64,000 nt of DNA from Membranipora membranacea (lineage: Eukaryota > Bryozoa > Gymnolaemata > Cheilostomatida > Membraniporidae). This document shows positions 26,875 to 41,400 of the stretch, piece by piece (within the stretch, counting starts at the first letter, position 1; every line of letters begins with the position of its first letter). Where the stretch lies: contig OU612065.1 of assembly GCA_914767715.1 (NCBI GenBank), positions 10,292,001-10,356,000 of the forward strand, in the 5' to 3' direction. The notes under the pieces are model-generated. The model was not told where the DNA came from. It did not search any database and saw nothing but the letters and a program-made list of their open reading frames with translations. Made by a program: the position numbers and the translations under genes.

Positions 26875-29800
26875 TAAACATATATTATATATTACATATA
26901 TACAGAAGATACCTGTGAGAGACGGTGTGATGTCTGATGTAGCTCCCTGACAGGCTGTATCTAGGTAGAGTATAGGTAGGGGAGTGTTAATGTTCTCTGG
27001 GATGCTGATCTGTAGTGAGCCTTCCACTGGTGGACATGATCGAGAGCTAGTCAGCAAAAGGTTAGAGGTCACATCCTCACCGGCCTCGTCTCTTGCCTTC
27101 ACTTTGATCATCACACCGTCTAAAAACCACTTCGAATTTACACAAAGGTACAGCAAACCTACCAAGGTACATGCCCCGGAACTTGTCTGAGCCCCCAAGA
27201 CTCTTGCCAGGTCAAACGGCCCCCGGAACTCATAATTTCTAATTCCAAGTAAATCAGTATGAATACTATTTCCTACCTACATGAGATACAACCGGAAGAA
27301 CAACATGAACAACATTATTTTCTATGAAATAGTTAATGGAAAAAATCAAGAGGATAGACTTTTTGACGCTTCTTTACAGGCATTTAAAACATCAAATCAA
27401 TTATTTAAACTCTGAAAGAGAGATTACCTAGGACTTGTTGGCTTTTAAACTTTTAACAAGTGAATAGTATTGATTGCATTCAGCGAAAACTGGAAGAAGT
27501 ATACTGATTGTTTTAATTTCAATCAACATCCGGTAAGCATAGCGTGAGGCGGTTCTTTTTGGCCTGATATAACGTATATAAAATGATTATCGTTTGTAAA
27601 TTGACCTTTTAAATGACCTAAGTGTACCGAAATATCCCGAATCTAAAATAAAAAAGTGAGGAACAAAACAAGGAAGATTAATACTTAAGCAGACCACAAA
27701 AACTCAGGTGTGAAGATTGATGATAAGATACAAAATCTCCAGAAACTTATTTTGTACGGATAAACACAGGGGAATCACTTCTTTTCATTGACATCGACGC
27801 ACTGCTTTGTTCAAAATAAAATCATGACCAAGTTTGCACTTGGGAAAGATTGCATCCGCCCTGAACATTGTCAGCTATTTTTTGAACACTGGACTAGGAG
27901 CGTCACGGGAGCCAATGACAGGAAAGGAACACACAGTAAGCTTGTCATTTCTATCAAGCTACCGGTACTCGATTTTCATCTAATTTCAGATTGATGTCAA
28001 AGGAACTGCTTGCGCATGGAGCAACTTTCAATTAAAATATAAATAATGATTATTGCAACAATAAGCAATGCCTAATATTATAGAATCATTTACCATCATT
28101 GAACGGGAGTAGATACTTCCAGATAACAGAGCCGCTTTCTGTGACATGCACATAATCACTTGCTGATGCACTGTAGGAAATATTGTTGAAGCTCTGCGTA
28201 GGTATAGCTGTAACCTGCTGTATACGACTCCCTGGTTTAGTATTGTCACTTACTACAGCTATGTAGGTATGGCTTGTAAACTGCATGGAATGGACTAAAA
28301 AGAATATAAAAGTCAATTATTATACAAGGCTTGAATGGATGAAGTTTTTAGGAGGAGACGGTATGTATTTTCCATTTGGCCAGACGAGATTTACAATTAA
28401 TAAAGCTATCATGTTATGTGAAGTTTTACAGTACCGCAGCGGTCAAATGTCAGACAATGTATCTTATTGCAATTTTCATTTTCCTTCCACATATAATCAT
28501 GACTCTAAATAGGGTGTGCAACTGCTTTTTTTTCAGTGATTTTTGCACTCTAATATCATCGATATGGCCTATAATCTGACAATACCCTACCAAAATATAG
28601 CAATATAATCACCAATGGTCATAGGGAGAGAAAAATTTAATGTTACAATTCATGTAGGAAAGTGAACACATGGCAAAAATGCTCATGAGAATTGTCTGAA
28701 AAATAGTGTTTATACTGATGACAGTTTTTCTTCCCTGGGCGGCTATCCAAGTAGCCCTCGAGATTCTAATCACTGTTGTCATTATCATGCATTGAGTGGC
28801 CATCATTGCTCTTGAAGCGCTTCTAGATGATTATACAGGGCTTCTTGACTTTGCAAAGAAGGTAACTAGAGTGCTTGTTGAACATCAGAGGTAAAAGGCT
28901 GTCAGTTTCCCCTATGATAACTGACAAGAGGTGTGGCATGTTTGACTTGTTACAAAATAGAACTAAAACTTCATGAATATATATTATAACTCAAATATAA
29001 CTCTAAAGGTTCTCCCAGGCCCATTTTGATTCAACCAAAGATGTCACTACTAGGGGGTTGAATCCGAGGACTCCATATTAGACCATGGATTTGATTCAGG
29101 CAGGATGATTTGTGATATTATTTTCAGCAATATGAGTTCACAACAAGATCACCTCAACAAATATGCCTTATCTAGGAGATAAAACCAACTTAGTAACAAT
29201 GTATGGCTTCAAATAAATTTCTAAAATTTTATAATAGATCCGGTCACAAGGGGATGTTTTCTCGGTAGCTCTGGTTTCATTACATAATTGGTGCCAACCT
29301 CAATCGAACATAACCGCTATGAATCATAATTTAGGGTTAAAAAACATCATACTGGCACCACTGATGACTAAAATACTCTTTGTTTATATGCTCAACATTC
29401 ACCACAACAGTATTTCTGTTAGCAAATTGTAGGTAGTAACGTTTTATGTCAAATTGTTTGGTGATAATTACCTAGGTTAAGGAACATTTACGGCACCAAT
29501 GATGGGCCAAAACCACAATAAAGGAAATGTCAGCATGCGTGCCTAGTAACATTATGTGTGCGGTCAACAGTTAGTAGTTTCTTTATATTTTAAGACAATT
29601 ATCTCATTTTAAGGTAAAGTTTAATCTATTTTCCTGGCGTTTCTAATAATAAGTCCTTTAGAAAATCACTTCATTTCACCTTTCATCCCATCAAAAAAGG
29701 ATAATTTTTATCAGCTTTTATATTTTTTGCGCAAATGAAATTAACTGAAAAACCAACAGATTACTCATCAAAGCAGAAACAAAGAGGGAGAGTTTTAAAC

Positions 29801-29917
29801 AACAACGAGACACACATGTAAATAAAACGAGATAAGAAACCACTCACCTGTTTGTAGGTATATAATAAAAAGAGAGAGAGCCCTCATATGGAGATGTAGT
29901 AGAACCCGCATTATCAT
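17327..29917 (-). CDS. RET: RET-like receptor tyrosine kinase
   Basis: This is a single-pass membrane receptor kinase. Exons read: 29917-29848, 28294-28094, 27272-26913, 25603-25368, 24297-24159, 23980-23880, about 23759-23652, 23423-23313, 23114-22844, 22588-22394, 22215-22042, 21483-21337, 21039-20876, 20664-20520, 20037-19745, 19497-19304, 18742-18605, 18158-18059, 17780-17696 and 17430-17327, about 1,110 residues. A signal peptide (exon 1) precedes cadherin-like segments. A cysteine-rich domain has the RET signature NYSTC...CGDGVC...ICPQDC. One TM helix lies in exon 12 (21483-21337). The kinase has [25 protein letters not shown] and a RET-type activation loop with both tyrosines (DIYEEEAY). 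A DYLDL motif follows the kinase. Phases agree at every junction except into exon 7, where no acceptor at its left edge keeps frame; a short missed exon is one explanation. RET in other animals binds GFR-alpha co-receptors. Confidence 0.95.
17619..17695 (-). other. RET: Alternative RET C-terminus by intron retention
   Basis: If the donor at 17695-17694 (TCGA|GTATGAGT) is not used, the frame runs on for 25 residues to TAG at 17621-17619. The spliced form instead adds 34 residues from exon 17430-17327, ending at TGA 17329-17327. The spliced tail contains three tyrosines (YMVS, YNER, YTTL) and the retained tail has none. Both reading frames are directly visible. Use of both forms is inferred. 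Confidence 0.45.
20069..20113. repeat. (TA)n microsatellite in a RET intron
   Basis: About 45 bases of uninterrupted TA/AT dinucleotides lie in the intron between kinase exons 20664-20520 and 20037-19745, close to the acceptor of the latter. A similar shorter AT run is at about 26844-26868, just 3' of the RET exon 27272-26913 donor. Confidence 0.95.
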
Positions 29918-32403
29918 GTCTAAGATTGTCTCATAATACGCTCAGTTAACACAACTTGAAAATTAACGTGTTTGGAATATGCTGCACTATGACATGAACT
30001 CCACGATAAACTCAAGTAATTGAAGTAAGTCAACTGATTGTTGCTGTTGTGATGTCTGATGTAAAGGTAAGTTTGACGTGTTTTAGTGTCCGTTCAGATA
30101 TAAGACTCCAGAGAGCTGGTGCAGCACATGCCAATACTGCTCAGCTTCAAAATATAAACATAGCCGATGGCAGGCGGCACATGTCAAATATATCACTAGC
30201 AGATGATCACTACATCATAATATAAATACTTGAGCATCTATTGGCCAATCAGAGGCAGTACAATATGAGTAGAAGTGTGGCCAGCTTTGATTTACGCAAA
30301 ACAGCAGCATCACATGCGCGCATATACAGACTGCATAAAGGGCGGCCCCGCCTCCTCTAACAAAGATGACATTCAATAGCAGGCGATATTGGCAAGTACA
30401 TCAGCCTGCAAGCGCCTGCTTTAATTCTTCAATGTAACAAAATTGCGCTAATGATATTTACAATAATCTACTCAGCTTACATGAATCAAACTTTCAATTC
30501 TCTTTTTAAAGGACTCACAACAAAAGCGAGATCAGCTTTCTAATTTACTATCTCTGTGTCATCAGTAGCAGATTGTGATGTGATGTTTGACACAACTTAT
30601 AAACAATATACATCTTACTATGTGGGACCACAGCCCATTGTGTGAATGAATGTTGTAATGAAGTGAGTCAATCGATATGAATCTTATACAGGTTACAAAA
30701 CTTTCATCTACAGAAAACTGGTCAAAATCACTTCAAACACGACGTTGCTTCTCGTATCATCCCGAACTAACGCTATTCAGGTTCGAGCCAACAACTAGAC
30801 TCCTTCCTCAGACATGGTTTTAACTTCACAAGAATGTTTTAATCAATCTGAATCAATCTGCTGTCATCCGGTAGTAGTCAGACTTTTTTTTACTCATTTT
30901 TTAATATTTTTTTGTAATACATGCAACAGTGTAAACATCCAAATACCGCAGCATACTTAATGTTTGTGATACGATAAAACAACAAGTCAATGAACTTAGA
31001 TGACGTAGGTCACTAACGATAGTCTGAGGGTGAGCATAAGGTAACTTGTAAGCACCAACTGGAAAAAAATATCATGATGTTCCACCTTGTCAGAGCAGAC
31101 AAAGGCCTTGATAGTGGTCAAGGAAGCTGTGAATTACATATTCACCCTCAATTATCGCAAAAAAAAGCAGAGATTTGTATTATATGGCCTCTTGACATCA
31201 TGTCCTCCTATTAAAACGGGCAAATAGTTACAGAGCTGTAGTATCTGTAAAGTTGCCAAAAAACCCACTCTTTTTCAACTGCCAATAAAACTTTTAAAAT
31301 TCACTCCTGACTCATGACCTTTGTGTTGAAATAATTCCAATACGTTATCCATAATAATATTATCAATTTTAACAAAAATTTAACCAATTCTAGTGAATAG
31401 GTAGATAAAGTCACTTCGAGCACAGTAACATGAAAGAGCAATTATGATATTATTCCTAAGCCCAATTAGAGTCTGTGACACGCATTTCGAAATATTTACA
31501 ATTTCAATTGTTTCAAAAGTTTAAATGCTAATGAAACACCCTCATCCAAGTAAAAGATTCAGCCTATTTACTGGGATTTAAAAAAAAATTGCGAGTTGAC
31601 TAATCTCAAAAAACCACAAAATAAAACTATTTCTTACTTCCATTCAGGTAATAACTTCGATGACAAAAAAGGATTCATAATATTTTCTTGAAGGCCATAA
31701 TTTGCTATCATATTGATTTCTAACCAGGTTGCTAAATTTAATTCCGAGTGTCATACTGCAGATCTATTTCTGCATACGAGGGAGTTATTATCAGTTACTG
31801 TACCAGGCAAAGACTCTGAAGAAATTGTAAGGGATAGCTTCAGAACATAAATGGTAGGTCACTTACGCAGTAAAATCTTATCGTTTGTGAGGAGATTGAT
31901 AAATTTCCTTATTGATTACAAAAGCTCATTGTACGATGGGATACAGCCACTGCATGCACTGCCTCCCGGCCCCGATACCAATAACCTCTCAAAGGCCACT
32001 GTATGAGTGTAATTATCATTATTGTCGTCACTCTATCTATCAATTAGGTCTTCTAGAGTGACTTATCAGGATATGTAAAGATTTATTTCTTCCAACTCTC
32101 CCTACAGGACCACTCTGGCCTTGACATACAGCCCACATGTTGGGCTGCGTAACAACGCAACAACAACTCTTTTATGATGTTCAGAAAAATAATCAGTGCT
32201 CATGCGTCGGCTGCCCAAATATGGGGCATGTATATTGTAGATTGGGGTATGAGATTTGACAATCGTTGGAGCTTCAAAAGATAGGTATTACACTATTTTC
32301 ACTCTTAGCCATTGTTATTGGAGGGTAGAAAGTTTCATTTTTGCACACTCACAAGCTCATTGCATTAACCTAAAAACCTGTAAAATGGATGGCAGAATAT
32401 CGG
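29918..32403. other. Intergenic region between METAP1 3' end and RET 5' end
   Basis: Both neighbours are on the minus strand, so this 2.5 kb should hold the METAP1 3' UTR and the RET promoter and 5' UTR. A minus-strand AATAAA (TTTATT at 32082-32087) lies about 320 bases past the METAP1 stop and is a plausible poly(A) signal. I see no coding exon, RNA gene or clear repeat. Confidence 0.55.
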
Positions 32404-35400
32404 TCAGTCCATAAAGTATGGTTGACCCCCCTTGGTCCGCCTCGCTGTGACGATCTCTACACCATTCTCTGTACAGAGTAGAGTCTGCTCAAACTGTGCT
32501 GACCTCTTACCATCTGCTGTAACTGACGTCCAGTCATCAGGCCACGTCATATCCTTCCACGTACCTAAAAATAATATTGTCATGTTTGAACTATATTCCG
32601 TAACCTGAAATCCTGTCCTTTCTACATAAAAGTTCAATGTTTCAATACCTCATTAATTTATCAAGAATAGACCAGCTCGCAGCATGTTGGTGTGCGGAGT
32701 AAGGAAGCACACAGGTCAAACCAGTCTGATGATAACAATTTGTTGGTTTTCCTGACAGAAATTGGTGGAAAATTATTTCAAGTGCGAAAAGAGAGATTTT
32801 TAGTTACTTTCAATGTAAAATATACCAATACAACAAGGGAAGACAGTCAGCTTATTTTGGTTTACATTTCGCAGTAGTGAAAATCTTCTCAAAAGGAAAA
32901 TTCATGTGTCACAAATTTTGAGATTGAAGTTTTGGAAACAAGTCAACAATTTATGTATCTCTTAGTCTTATTATATAGGTCACACTACCACAATTAAAAC
33001 CACCAAAATATAATATTTTCCAAAGAAAACTTATGTGATCAATTAGGCTGTTAACGAGGATACTTCGCTAATAATTGCGCTGTGACCATTGAAATTTGTG
33101 CCAAGAATGACTTTCAAGATGGAATGTGGTTTCTCATTATATTATTGCCAAAAACACTCAAAAATATCCAGGAGATTGATTGAACACAATTTACCAGAAA
33201 TATTCATTCCTTTGAACACTATAATCTACTTCAAACTCCATAGATAAAAATAAACTTCTTATTATAATTGTGGGATATCAGTGAGCTGCTGATTTTTTTG
33301 CTATGCTCGATACCAGCGCAAAACCAAATGACAGCAGGTGCATGATTGGCTGAAAATTTGACTAAAATTTGAAAGTTTTGCTCCACACTGTTGGAAAAAG
33401 TGATTATGAGGAGGTCCTAGTTCAAAATATCCCAAATTTGAAAGCAATACCCTCAACAATTACAGTTCAACATAACATAACAAGTAATAAACGCTCATAA
33501 AAACTCATATGCTCGAGTGATGCAAGCAACTCATCATGTTTCTTAAAACTACAATAAAACCATTGTAAGTCGAGTTAATTTAAAAAATTCTATCTAACAC
33601 AGTTTATATGAAGAATTATTAAATTATCACCACCGTAATAATTGTGTGATATTGGATGATAGTCCAGTGGCAGCCTACCAAAAATGTGGCTAGAAAAGCA
33701 ACTTCATTTGCGAAATTGGATGGATAAATTCTAAGAGTGGATTCTAGGGTAGTTTTTTGAGGCCGTCGCAATGGTGATGATGTACCTTACACAAAGTTGC
33801 ACAATTGGCAGCAAAGTGTTAAAAACGCTGCCGAAAATGGGCAAAATTGCTGTTTTTGTGAGATTTCAAAAGTCTGTCCTATGCTCACCTTATGAGCTGG
33901 GTTACTCAAACTCTGCAATCAGATTCATACATACCTTAGTCAGTTTTTGGTAAAATCTCAGCATGATATCTCAAATATTGAGTGAATGACCAACCTTGTA
34001 AAAAGTGATAAAGTAAAAAACGCTGCCGACAAAAGGGAAAGTGATGAAAAAATGATGATATGGTTTCAAAACATCCAAAATCTGAAAGAGCATGTCATAA
34101 TTAGTGGATCTACAAGTTTACATGGGTCTGCTATCACAAATAGCCGAGATGTGGCCAACAACGGTTGCAATACCCCCTTATGATCACCTGTATATAACTC
34201 TCATTGAAACGACACTACTTTTTTAAATTTTTTTTCAGCACTACGCACCTTTCTGATGATGCTTGAAGGAGTTAACTTTTGCTTTACACGCTATATAACT
34301 TTATAAAGACTATTTTAATGATGCTACAAAGGAAACCTAAGAATACGCACTATTTGAAAAACGACACACTCAGAGCATTAAAAACTGTTGTCATGCAATG
34401 GGAGGGTCAATACACAGTCACCATAAAAAAATCAGATCAATACGAACATTCGAAGCCTGTTTTTTAGGCAGCAGCATAATTGAAAAAGTAGTTTCTCTTT
34501 AATGATAGTTATACAGAGGTGATAAAAGGGGTATTGCAACCGTTGTTGGCCGCATCTCAGCTTTTTATGATAGCAGACCCATGTAAAGATCCACTAATTA
34601 TGACATGCTCTTTCAGATTTTGGATGTTTTGAAAACATATCATCATCTTTTGATCACTTTCCCTTTTACCGGCAGCGTTTTTGGCAATTAGCGGCCTTTT
34701 GTGCAACGTAGTGTCAGGTACATTGTTACCATTGCGATCAGCGTGAAAAACTGTACCAGGAACAACTGACAAACCTTATCCATCCAAAAGTGTAAATGGA
34801 AGTGACAAGATAGGCAGGGGCTGCCACCGGACTATGATGAAATGCCTGTTATATATTCAGCAAATCGATTAGTACAAGGCACCAAATGTAAGGATAGACA
34901 AAATTGAGTGATTAGGCAGTCAATACACCGTTGACCGTACCTTGGGATGACTGATGATTCTTTGACCAGGCAGTTTGGGACCAACTTCACAGAGACTTTC
35001 ATTTAGAGGATAATATTAATTCATCCTAACTGCCATTTAAATATCCAATATGCAAAGAGTTACATGGAGTTTGCACCAAGGGTTGCTCTGATTTTCCTAT
35101 TTCGAGACCTTGGGTTTAAAAAAATAATACAAGAATTCTGCTGTTGAGCTCATTTTTTTATGCTTCTATCTCTTGTCTCATGACATAATATAAGGTAAGA
35201 ATAGATAAATAGATATGATTGGTTGGACACAGCACAGCTTTCTTCCAAGAAATCAGAGCTGAAGTGACAATCTGAATTTATAGGGTACAGAGAACTCCCA
35301 ATTATTGTTTTACAAAGTGTTTTTTATCAATACTGTTTAGGGCTCAACAGACTAATAATAAAAGTAGCTTACCGCCTGTTATCATAGGTTCTATGGTAAA

Positions 35401-38400
35401 TGAGTGTCCCGGCTTCATGACACCTATTGCCTTGTTCTCTGTAATAAAAAATATAAAGTTAAATTCAGTTATATTACTCTATTCTTATACATCTTTTGCC
35501 AGTCGCCGAATCAAATTCATTGAGAGTTTTACACGCCAAAGGTGAACACTCAACTCAGGTTCAACTACCAAAAGTTTCTCGTATTATGATTAGGCCAATA
35601 ACATATAGAACTATAATTTATTACATATGAGATCATCGCTCATTTTATTGTATAAGTTGGTGATATGCGAACCTTCATGCCATAGTGGATTTTTTTTTTA
35701 AATCTTTGATTTCTAACTTTGATAAAAATACTATTAAATTAATTGTCATAATATGCACTTACTTGCATAGTGAGGCACTGTAGGGGTGCAGTGAAACAAG
35801 CTGAAACAAAAAACATGAATGGACTGAGAGAATATAAAACAAACAAGCATAATTTATATTGTAAAAAAGTATGTGCTATGGACGATGATCATATTGTGTT
35901 GCTAGTCTCTCTGGTAGAGCTGCATTACATCCCAAATCCCTTACTCGATCGCTAATACTAACAACCAGGTACTATAGAGTTTTAGTCGAGGAGGCCGAGT
36001 CTGTTACGATCAAACTAAATAAATGTACTAGCTTGATCTGTTAATCAAAGCACATTGATATTTGACTGTATGAGGTTAATGCCCATAGAATTGAGCAGTG
36101 ATAAGCAAAGCGTAGGTGTTTACGACTTTCTCCATCTCAACAAAACATCAATAAAACAAACTAAACACCTCTGAATAAAGGAGAATTACGATCATATTAA
36201 GTGGAAATGGGATTTGCAGAATACGATTATGGGTTTAGCTTGAGCTTGCGAGACTTAGAGGAGTACGCGCAAACTTGGCATTCTGCTGCGTATGGCCACT
36301 GGTTAATAGCACGGAAATGGTCTGTAAAGGCGCTAATTTTAGGTTTTATTGAAGTAGATAGGTGATTAGTGCCAAACACCTTCTGGGTCTAGCTTATATG
36401 ATATTTGTTCTAATCGTTGCCAAAGACAATCAGGACCTTGAATAACAAAAACTAACTTTCCTTCTACAGCAGGTAGAAGAGGAATAATACTATCCTCGTA
36501 TAACTCACATATCATTGTTACAGCTGAATCCCCTACTTTATAAACTACACTTAATTAGTAATTATGACTGTAATGATTGTATACTCATTTCACGAATTGC
36601 CTAATTAGACTTTAAACTGAGCATTGTATCACATTTGGACTATTATTTCAAATTATTCTGAACCCCTGGGTAAATTAATTCATAAAGCAGCTTCCACTAC
36701 TATTCGCCCTTTGTGCTTAGAGCCTGTTGCATAGCACATGAATAATTTTCCATCTGTGTTGTTCTCATTTTTACCAACAAGCAGCGAATCTTCATGTAGA
36801 AGATCTGTTTAAGTGTGATGCCCTGGACATATAATAAACTACTGCCTGCATCAAACAAACTGAAATTCATCGAAAACTTTCGGAGAGATTTATTGTGTCT
36901 GAGTAGGTGTTGGCTCAGTAAACACTCAGCAGTTTGAGCACTGTGCGGTATGACCTTTCAGTTTTCAATCCTCTAACGTTCATGAGAAAGTGGCACGCAT
37001 TGGGAGGCTCCGCATACATTCTCATAATCCTCGCGCCAAAGGCAGAGACTAGTATGAAGACTCTCTTACTTCTTCTCTCAAATCAGCAGCCGACTTGCTT
37101 GGTAAAATCTGGGTGATTAAAAGCTTAGCGGGCATTCATCTGAGTGGGGTACAATGCCATAACAAACAAAATCCAAGATTTCAAGTCATAGGATACTCAC
37201 TCGTGTATACCATGACCACAGTAAGTTCGCACCACACCAAAACCATTAGTTGTGGCGTGTTTCTGTATGACATTCCCTAATTCTCGATACCTTTCACCTG
37301 GTGCAACTAAAACAAACAGTAGGGACACCGTTCAGTAGCAAGATAAGTAGTGAGATTAATTAAACTGCTATTCAATTTGTGGTGTAAAGCTTGGTCCTTA
37401 GCTGAATGATTCTCCTTTAAGGACGGAGTTATCTTATCAATCTCTGGTGAGGATTATTTACGCGGTGTGACACAAGGTATATTTTTAATTTTCAAGTTAA
37501 ATGCAACAATTACTCAGACCAGAGATAACAAAAATTTGAAGCTTATACAACGACACGCCTCATACCTACCCATTGCTATTGCCTTGTACAAGCATTCGTG
37601 TGCTATCCGGACCAGCTTTTTACTTTCCTCATCAACATTACCAACAAAGAGTGTTTCATTAAGATCTCCATGAAATCCTCTGTGATATGCAGTGATATCC
37701 ACTACAAGATAGAGTACATTATGGAAATTCGACAGAAAGCAGATTAAGTAGCAGTGGCCGATCGTTTAACTGATAGCTAAAATTTCAATTCATATTACCA
37801 ACCTCTTCTACCGTTTCTTTTTTCCTTGTCAACATATTTCCAATGATAACAGTACCATATGGGAGAAAATGACAACTGTGGGTGTGAGTGCTGTTGATAT
37901 CAGAGGTAAGTTAAATTCTTGTAGCCCAGAAAATCCTATCCTCGATAGCTGACACACACTATCGCACTGGGTGTTTGCCCCATCTAGCTCAAAAGGTTGG
38001 TTTTTACGGTGCAAGGTTCTGTGCTAGCCACATGCCGGATCTCGTCAGCTTTTAATTAACTAAGCACATTAACAGCACAGAATATGTCCCATAAAATCAC
38101 CCAGCAAGACAAGCGTGAACTACTGGCTACACAATCCTACACTTCACTGATTATCTATTATTTTAATCTTCAAAATCATCTTAAACTTATTTCATTCAAA
38201 TTCTCTTTTTTTTTTACAAGTACCTCCCACGCAATACTTTATTCAGAATAAATATGTGTTATTATTATAATAATGAACATTCACAAAATGATAGCATAGT
38301 GAATAATGGCAGGTAAGTTATTTTAAGAGTTGAATTATAAAATGCCCTTACCAGGCTTTATCGTAAGACAGTATTCGTAAATACATGTATGGTTCTGGTA

Positions 38401-41400
38401 CTGGTTGCAGATGGCAGCGCCAAAACTCTCATTTGTCCTTAATGTTGAGCATTGCAAAGAAAAAAGTTAGACTTACGGTTCACAATGTCACCATCCAGAA
38501 GCTTCCTTTGATCTGGTATACCATGACAGATACTTTCATTGACGGACCTAGGGCATAAATTGACATACACCATTACCGTAACTTAGTTGAGATCAAAACA
38601 GAGTCCATTCTATCTCTTGATGTGACGTATTCGATATTAATTGCAATACAAGGCTTATATCTCCTACACAACAGCAGATAGAGCTACTCAGCTTCAGTTT
38701 ATCCGTGATTGAAGCAGCATATAAAATTCATATATGATTGTAGCTGATATGGCCGCTATTCATCACTTTACCGTCATGTATATGAATGTGTCTAAAGTTA
38801 TCTGCTCCTCCCCAAACGTAAGATAACTCCTATTATTATAAAAGACATTCGACATGTACGATGTTTTTATTACAGCAGTTGGCATCATCATTGTGTTTGT
38901 TAATTAGGGTATGATATTTGATCATATTTGAGATAGTTTACACACTCAAACTTGGCCTAGGCTGATGGCAGCCACATCCCAAAACACTACATTCGAGGTA
39001 GTGAAGTGGGAACTATATACCGTTTTATTGACCTGGAGTATGTTTAGTAGTACTGCCAATAGCTAAACTGTAGTTAAGTTTACAATTAATGATCCACACT
39101 AACAACAATCTGACACATAGCAGATAAGCCATGGCACTTTAGGGCTGTAATAGTCATAGTTATCAGCTGCGCATAAATGTTTTTGTTCGATGCTTACTCA
39201 CGTGCAACAGGACTTTGGGAAGCAGTAATAATTGAGCGGTGAGGGATAACTCTCCCTTTCAACTGTGGCCTCATGAACTATTCTGTCTAACTCATCAGTA
39301 GTAACACCAACGGCTACTGCAGCAGCTGCCTCATCCAATATCTCTCTAGAAATCTGTAGATATATTTAATAACTTATCATTTGGTTCACCTTCCTTATTA
39401 ATAAGGTTGGAAATAAGATATCCAGTTTGCTTATGACGAAAGTTGTATCATATGGAAATTGTGACTGATCTCATTTCTCAGGAATATTTTTATCCAACTT
39501 GAAACATGTTACATGCCATATATCAAACTAACTAAACAATTAATCACAATGACAATACAGTCATGTTGATGTCATGACTGGGACCCACTTAATGCATGGA
39601 ATATGAATTGTATATTCCCTGATATCCTATTTCAATCAGTTTGTTGTGAGCCAATACCCTCCCTTGATTTCCATTCCTACCTAAATAATCCCAATAAAAG
39701 TTGGAACTATCTGTTTTGACTTGTGTCAACTGATTGATGAAAACCCCGAAAACTAAGACCTAAGAGCTTGAATGGAAGGCGACGTAAAACAAAATGAAAA
39801 TCAAAATTTGAATAAGAGATTAATGTGACACTCACTCGACCAACAGTTCGCATCCCTTCCATTTCTTCATCATTGAGTATTTTTATAACTTTAGCAGCTT
39901 TTGATTCTCTCTCGCCCATGGGAAATCCTAAAACAGCAGTGTTTGATTCAAAATATTATTAATGTTGTGACTAAAATCAGGGTTCATAAAACTTATCTTA
40001 CATGAAATTCCAGCGACAAATTTGAAGCAATCACCAAATAGCCTTGTAACCGCTTTCTATTCCAAGTCATGTATATTATGTTCAAATAGTGGTAATCAGA
40101 AGTAGATTATAACTTTACCAGTGGGATGGTCTGCGTAGTCTGGTCTAGGTATATGACTGGGTACTTCTCTTTTCGGCGACTACAGAGAAAAAACACAAAA
40201 ACTCATCTGTCACTTATTACCTTGTGAACTGCGGTATAAATAAATTAAATGAATCATAATGATAAAAAATGTCTATGTTGTTCTGCAAACTATGAGCTAA
40301 CTGACATCAGCACTGAACACACCAACTCAGAAATATTGATGGGTAGTTATAACATATAAGAGTAGGTGCCTGCTAAAGAACAAGATTGTACTGCATCCAT
40401 GAGTGATAATGCCAGGTGTACATACCAACGGATATGCTGCCTGCAGTGATCCAGAGTATCGATATGACGGCCATGGGTTACTGGGTAATGTTGGTGCTGC
40501 TGCTCCAGAAAATAAACAAACAAATTATTAGTAGTTTGTGGCCATAGACTTAATAATAAACCTAGACAGGACACCATATGGAGCATTAGCATTGAGGCAT
40601 TTAATTGTGGGTGACGCAACGACTTTGGAAGGTGTAAAAATCAATGATCAAATCATTGATTTACTGTCCAAAATCCAGGTTTTTTGTTGATAGCTAGTTC
40701 AATCTTGATCGGATTTTGAGATTGGAAATTACAATAGATTAAGCAGCTTGTTCTGAAGAGTTTGATACTAATTTTTGGTATTAAAAAATCTTTTGAAGCA
40801 GGAATAGTATCAAGTTGATAATAAGATGCTGCTGATTGTAAAGTAATTTTCAAATTCAAAATCCAATCAAAATTGATTGAGTTATGAACAGAAAAACCTT
40901 GATTATGGACAGTAAATCAATGATAGCATCATTGCTTCTACACTTTCCAATGACGTTACGTTGCTCCACTTCAGCTGTATATGGTGTCCTGTCTAGGTTT
41001 ATTATTAAGTCTATGGTTGTGGCAATCACCCATTAAGATGGTCAGCTAACTACTTAGCAGTACACCCAATACATTACTCAATAATACATTATTGCTGCTT
41101 CAAAGTTGGTTACCCCAGACACTGAAAACTCTCCCTTGAATACTATGGCACAGCGCAATATTTTATGTTCAAAAGTTTTCATGCATAGAACTTCCAAAAC
41201 TTTTCCGTCATGTGTACTCCAATAATTTGGTTAAAATTGTTTGGATTTGGTTTCTTAACCCAAACAGGTCACATGGTTTTTATGCAGCACTGGAAAACTA
41301 GTTTTACCTTTTTTCTTGTGAACTGCTTTATGGGTACTCCAACTAGCCTTGAAACATTCCTGTAAAAAGAAAACTGAACATCATTAATAACGCAAAAAAA

